DNA of 7,562 nt from contig DNAE01000180.1 in NCBI GenBank assembly GCA_003543635.1, positions 1 through 7,562 of the forward strand, read 5' to 3'. Made by a program: the position numbers and the translations under genes. How positions within the stretch are numbered: position 1 is the stretch's first letter; each line of letters begins with the position of its first letter. This stretch comes from Clostridiales bacterium. Lineage in GTDB: Bacteria; Bacillota; Clostridia; Saccharofermentanales; Saccharofermentanaceae. Below, piece after piece: positions 5,386 through 7,562 of this stretch. The notes under the pieces were generated by a model. It was given only the letters and a program-made list of their open reading frames with translations. It searched no databases and had not been told where the DNA came from.

Positions 5386-7562
5386 GAGGGCAGGTCTATC
5401 TTTATGACCACCAGGTCTCCTGACTCGAAGACGCGGGTCCCCAGGGTCTCGATCACTTCGGTATTGTCGTGGTTGAACCTGGCCTTTTCCATGCTTCCTA
5501 TGATCACATATTCAACGGAGTATTTATTCAGGATGTCGTAGATCTCCCCGGGGTCGTCGCTCGTATATACGCGCCATACGTCCTCGTGCCTGGGATCGAG
5601 ATAGAGATCCCAGACGTTTGCTTCGGGGTCGGGCTCGAGAAGGTCCGTAACGGGATTAACGATGCCCTTATATCTCCAGAGCCACTCGTGGGTCTCCCAG
5701 CCGATGACGGTCTGAAGTCCCGTATATGCTGATACGATGTCGTAGTCCTTGTAGCTCTCGCCGTAGGTCTCAAGGATCACGGGAGTTCCCTTTACTTCGG
5801 AGTTGAACCACTCGATACAGTTGTAGTAGTTCATGAGGTTTCCGGATTCCATTAATCCCGTCTCGTGGCTTGTGTAGGTTGCCAGGTACGCGGCACCGTC
5901 CAAAGTCTTATACTGTTCCCTGGAAAAGGATCCGTTGCATCTCTGATTCAGTGAGATGACGGTGTAGTGCCCGGGGATCAGGATTATGTTCAGGGTCAGG
6001 ATAATGGAAAGGATGAAGGCGACGGCACTGTACTGTCCCTTGCGTGTCACCATCCAGCACATCCTGATGACGCCGTAGGAGATCGCCATGGAAAGGATTA
6101 TCATGGCGGCGTAGGTAAACTTGAACATGGTGTTGGAGCGGAGGTACCCGCCGGTGTAGATGTCCCTGACATAGAAGATCTCCGGGGCGATGATCAGGAG
6201 TATTGCAACTGCGATCATTCCCACGACGAATATATCCGTCAGGTTGCGCTCCCCGAGGAACCTTGCTATCGCATTGGGGTATGTATCTCCCCTTTGGCCG
6301 ATCAGCGCATCCCTCTTTTTCTTCCTGCCGTCTCCGGTGTTAAAGCGCCAGTTCTTGAAGATGATCACGAATACCACGAAGATGAGAGCCGTGATCACGT
6401 GGGTCCCGTAGAGGATGAAGAGCTGGAACAAAGAGGAGTGGTTAACGCACTTTCCCAGGGAGTTGGAGATCATGTCGAATCCAACGTTAAAGGGAAGGGC
6501 GATAATATGTGCCGTCAGGAAGATGAAGCTCATTCCGAAGGATACCCTTGTCAGGGCGGAGGGTGAGAATACGTCCGCCGCGAAGGTTACCAGGGTGACC
6601 AGGAGCATGAGGAAGATGAGCATCCAGGGTCTGTCTCCCGCCACCAGATAGGATCCGAGGATGGCCGCCAGGGAGCAGACGAATATGATGGCTCCGTAGA
6701 TATCCGTGAACACCTCCGAAGTCCTGGCATGGATCACGAGGATCGTCATGGAAAGGAAGATGAAGTAGATCAGGAAATCCCAGTAGTTGGTCATCTGGGC
6801 GATACCGAGGGTGATCGCGGCGGCGACGAGCCTGGGATCCAAGAGCATCTTCAATTCACTGAACAGGAAGCCGTTCTTCGACGTGGAGAAGTTTACGAGT
6901 CCCTGGGTTCGGGAATTATTCGCGAACTCATATGTTTTCCCGGAAAGGGATCTTATATAGGCAACGCATAGGGCGAGGATGAGGAGCACCACCATGGAGG
7001 ATGCCACATGGGCGTGCAGGTCCCCCACCAGATAGGAATAGAAGGGGAATTCCTCGATGGTATAGTCTCCGCCGTTCTTTATCCAGGGGAGCATCTTGGA
7101 ATCGGGATTATATCCGATGTAACGGGTGGATTCGGGATAGAAGAAATCCGTCGTCTTACCCACGTTGATACCCATCTTGGAGAAGAGGGCAAGGAACTTG
7201 TTTCCGAAGGATGTCTCATCGTAGAAGAAGGAATGGGAGTTTCCGAAGATGATGGTGGTGAAGGCACAGAGCAGACCGCAGAGGGTCCTGATGATCCGGG
7301 AACATCTCATGCCGTAATCCCGGGCAGTCTCCACGAGCATGCATCCGATGGAATAGCACATGCCGAAGGGGACGGCGATGGCCGAGCACATGGCGATGTT
7401 ATAGCCGATGCTGCTCTTAATGCCCGAGAGCTTTATCAGGAGGGCATATATGTACTGGCCGAAGTAGTAGTAGTTGATGGTATATCCGGAAAGCCAGATA
7501 TCGTTGGCGGGAAGTCTCGTTCCCCTGAGCATGGACATGATGAAACCGTAGTCCATGAACTT
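5382..7562 (-). CDS. DUF2298 / YYY-type polytopic membrane protein, 5'-truncated by the window edge
   Basis: The reading frame is open to the right edge (codons for Lys-Phe precede the Met at 7556), so 726 C-terminal residues of a longer protein are visible. Numbering here is from that Met. Diagnostic motifs are NYYYFGQYIYALL (28-40), which names the 'Chlor_Arch_YYY' group of DUF2298 proteins, YLVGDLHAHV (175-184) and LRSNTMFKFTYAA (472-484). Roughly ten or more hydrophobic segments span residues 51-530, for example near 51-73, 88-105, 242-275, 338-357, 374-400, 441-463 and 511-530. A basic loop (about 410-437) is probably cytoplasmic. A soluble C-terminal domain (about 540-724) contains YKDYDIVSAYTGLQTVIGW and HEWLWR, also typical of the family. 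DUF2298 proteins resemble GT-C membrane glycosyltransferases and are presumed to act in glycan or glycolipid assembly, but I know of no proven reaction. The start codon, promoter and operon partners lie outside the window. Its stop overlaps that of the convergent GH32-like gene. Confidence 0.9.
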   Translation of the reverse strand, partial: KFMDYGFIMSMLRGTRLPANDIWLSGYTINYYYFGQYIYALLIKLSGIKSSIGYNIAMCSAIAVPFGMCYSIGCMLVETARDYGMRCSRIIRTLCGLLCAFTTIIFGNSHSFFYDETSFGNKFLALFSKMGINVGKTTDFFYPESTRYIGYNPDSKMLPWIKNGGDYTIEEFPFYSYLVGDLHAHVASSMVVLLILALCVAYIRSLSGKTYEFANNSRTQGLVNFSTSKNGFLFSELKMLLDPRLVAAAITLGIAQMTNYWDFLIYFIFLSMTILVIHARTSEVFTDIYGAIIFVCSLAAILGSYLVAGDRPWMLIFLMLLVTLVTFAADVFSPSALTRVSFGMSFIFLTAHIIALPFNVGFDMISNSLGKCVNHSSLFQLFILYGTHVITALIFVVFVIIFKNWRFNTGDGRKKKRDALIGQRGDTYPNAIARFLGERNLTDIFVVGMIAVAILLIIAPEIFYVRDIYTGGYLRSNTMFKFTYAAMIILSMAISYGVIRMCWMVTRKGQYSAVAFILSIILTLNIILIPGHYTVISLNQRCNGSFSREQYKTLDGAAYLATYTSHETGLMESGNLMNYYNCIEWFNSEVKGTPVILETYGESYKDYDIVSAYTGLQTVIGWETHEWLWRYKGIVNPVTDLLEPDPEANVWDLYLDPRHEDVWRVYTSDDPGEIYDILNKYSVEYVIIGSMEKARFNHDNTEVIETLGTRVFESGDLVVIKIDLPS

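Noticed and set aside
5967..6566. A 199-codon plus-strand open frame opposite the DUF2298 gene
   Set aside because: It is rich in Asp, Glu, His and Gly in the pattern expected opposite hydrophobic codons of a membrane protein. It has no start signals and is a shadow frame.

Overview
The window looks like chromosomal DNA from a Gram-positive anaerobe of the Clostridia (Eubacteriales). The reasons are strong GGAGG ribosome-binding sites, TTG start codons, sigma-A type promoters, a lipoprotein-type metal-binding protein of a form I associate with Firmicutes, and moderately GC-rich coding sequence. This placement is an inference; no rRNA or other marker gene is present. I see no mobile element, CRISPR array or RNA gene.

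Layout: (i) Bases 1-76 are a non-coding left edge with a perfect 8-bp inverted repeat. (ii) A metal ABC-transporter substrate-binding lipoprotein (ZnuA/AdcA-like) lies on the minus strand at 77-1036. (iii) A compact divergent intergenic region at 1037-1181 holds two promoters. The minus-strand promoter has consensus -35 and -10 hexamers, with a Fur/Zur-type 17-bp palindrome over its start point. The plus-strand promoter has an extended -10. (iv) A 1035-residue single-pass membrane protein (1182-4289, plus) has a cytoplasmic domain resembling a PP2C phosphatase without its catalytic residues. A very long disordered linker follows, then a transmembrane helix and an outside domain resembling LysM. 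(v) An intrinsic terminator (4311-4341) stands 10 nt ahead of the next gene's Shine-Dalgarno. (vi) A short GH32-like beta-propeller protein (4363-5385, plus) lacks the expected catalytic Asp. (vii) A polytopic DUF2298 / YYY-type membrane protein (5382-7562, minus) has its start beyond the right edge. Genes vi and vii converge and their stop codons overlap in TTAA.

How they fit together: the lipoprotein is a metal-uptake component, probably repressed by metal through the palindrome. The large membrane protein has the layout of a sensor or scaffold that could link the envelope to the cytoplasm, but its function is unknown. The GH32-like and DUF2298 proteins both belong to carbohydrate-related families, yet they are on opposite strands and nothing ties them to one pathway. 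The most unusual content is two neighbouring plus-strand genes that both look like pseudoenzymes: a degenerate PP2C fused to a LysM-like domain, and a degenerate GH32.
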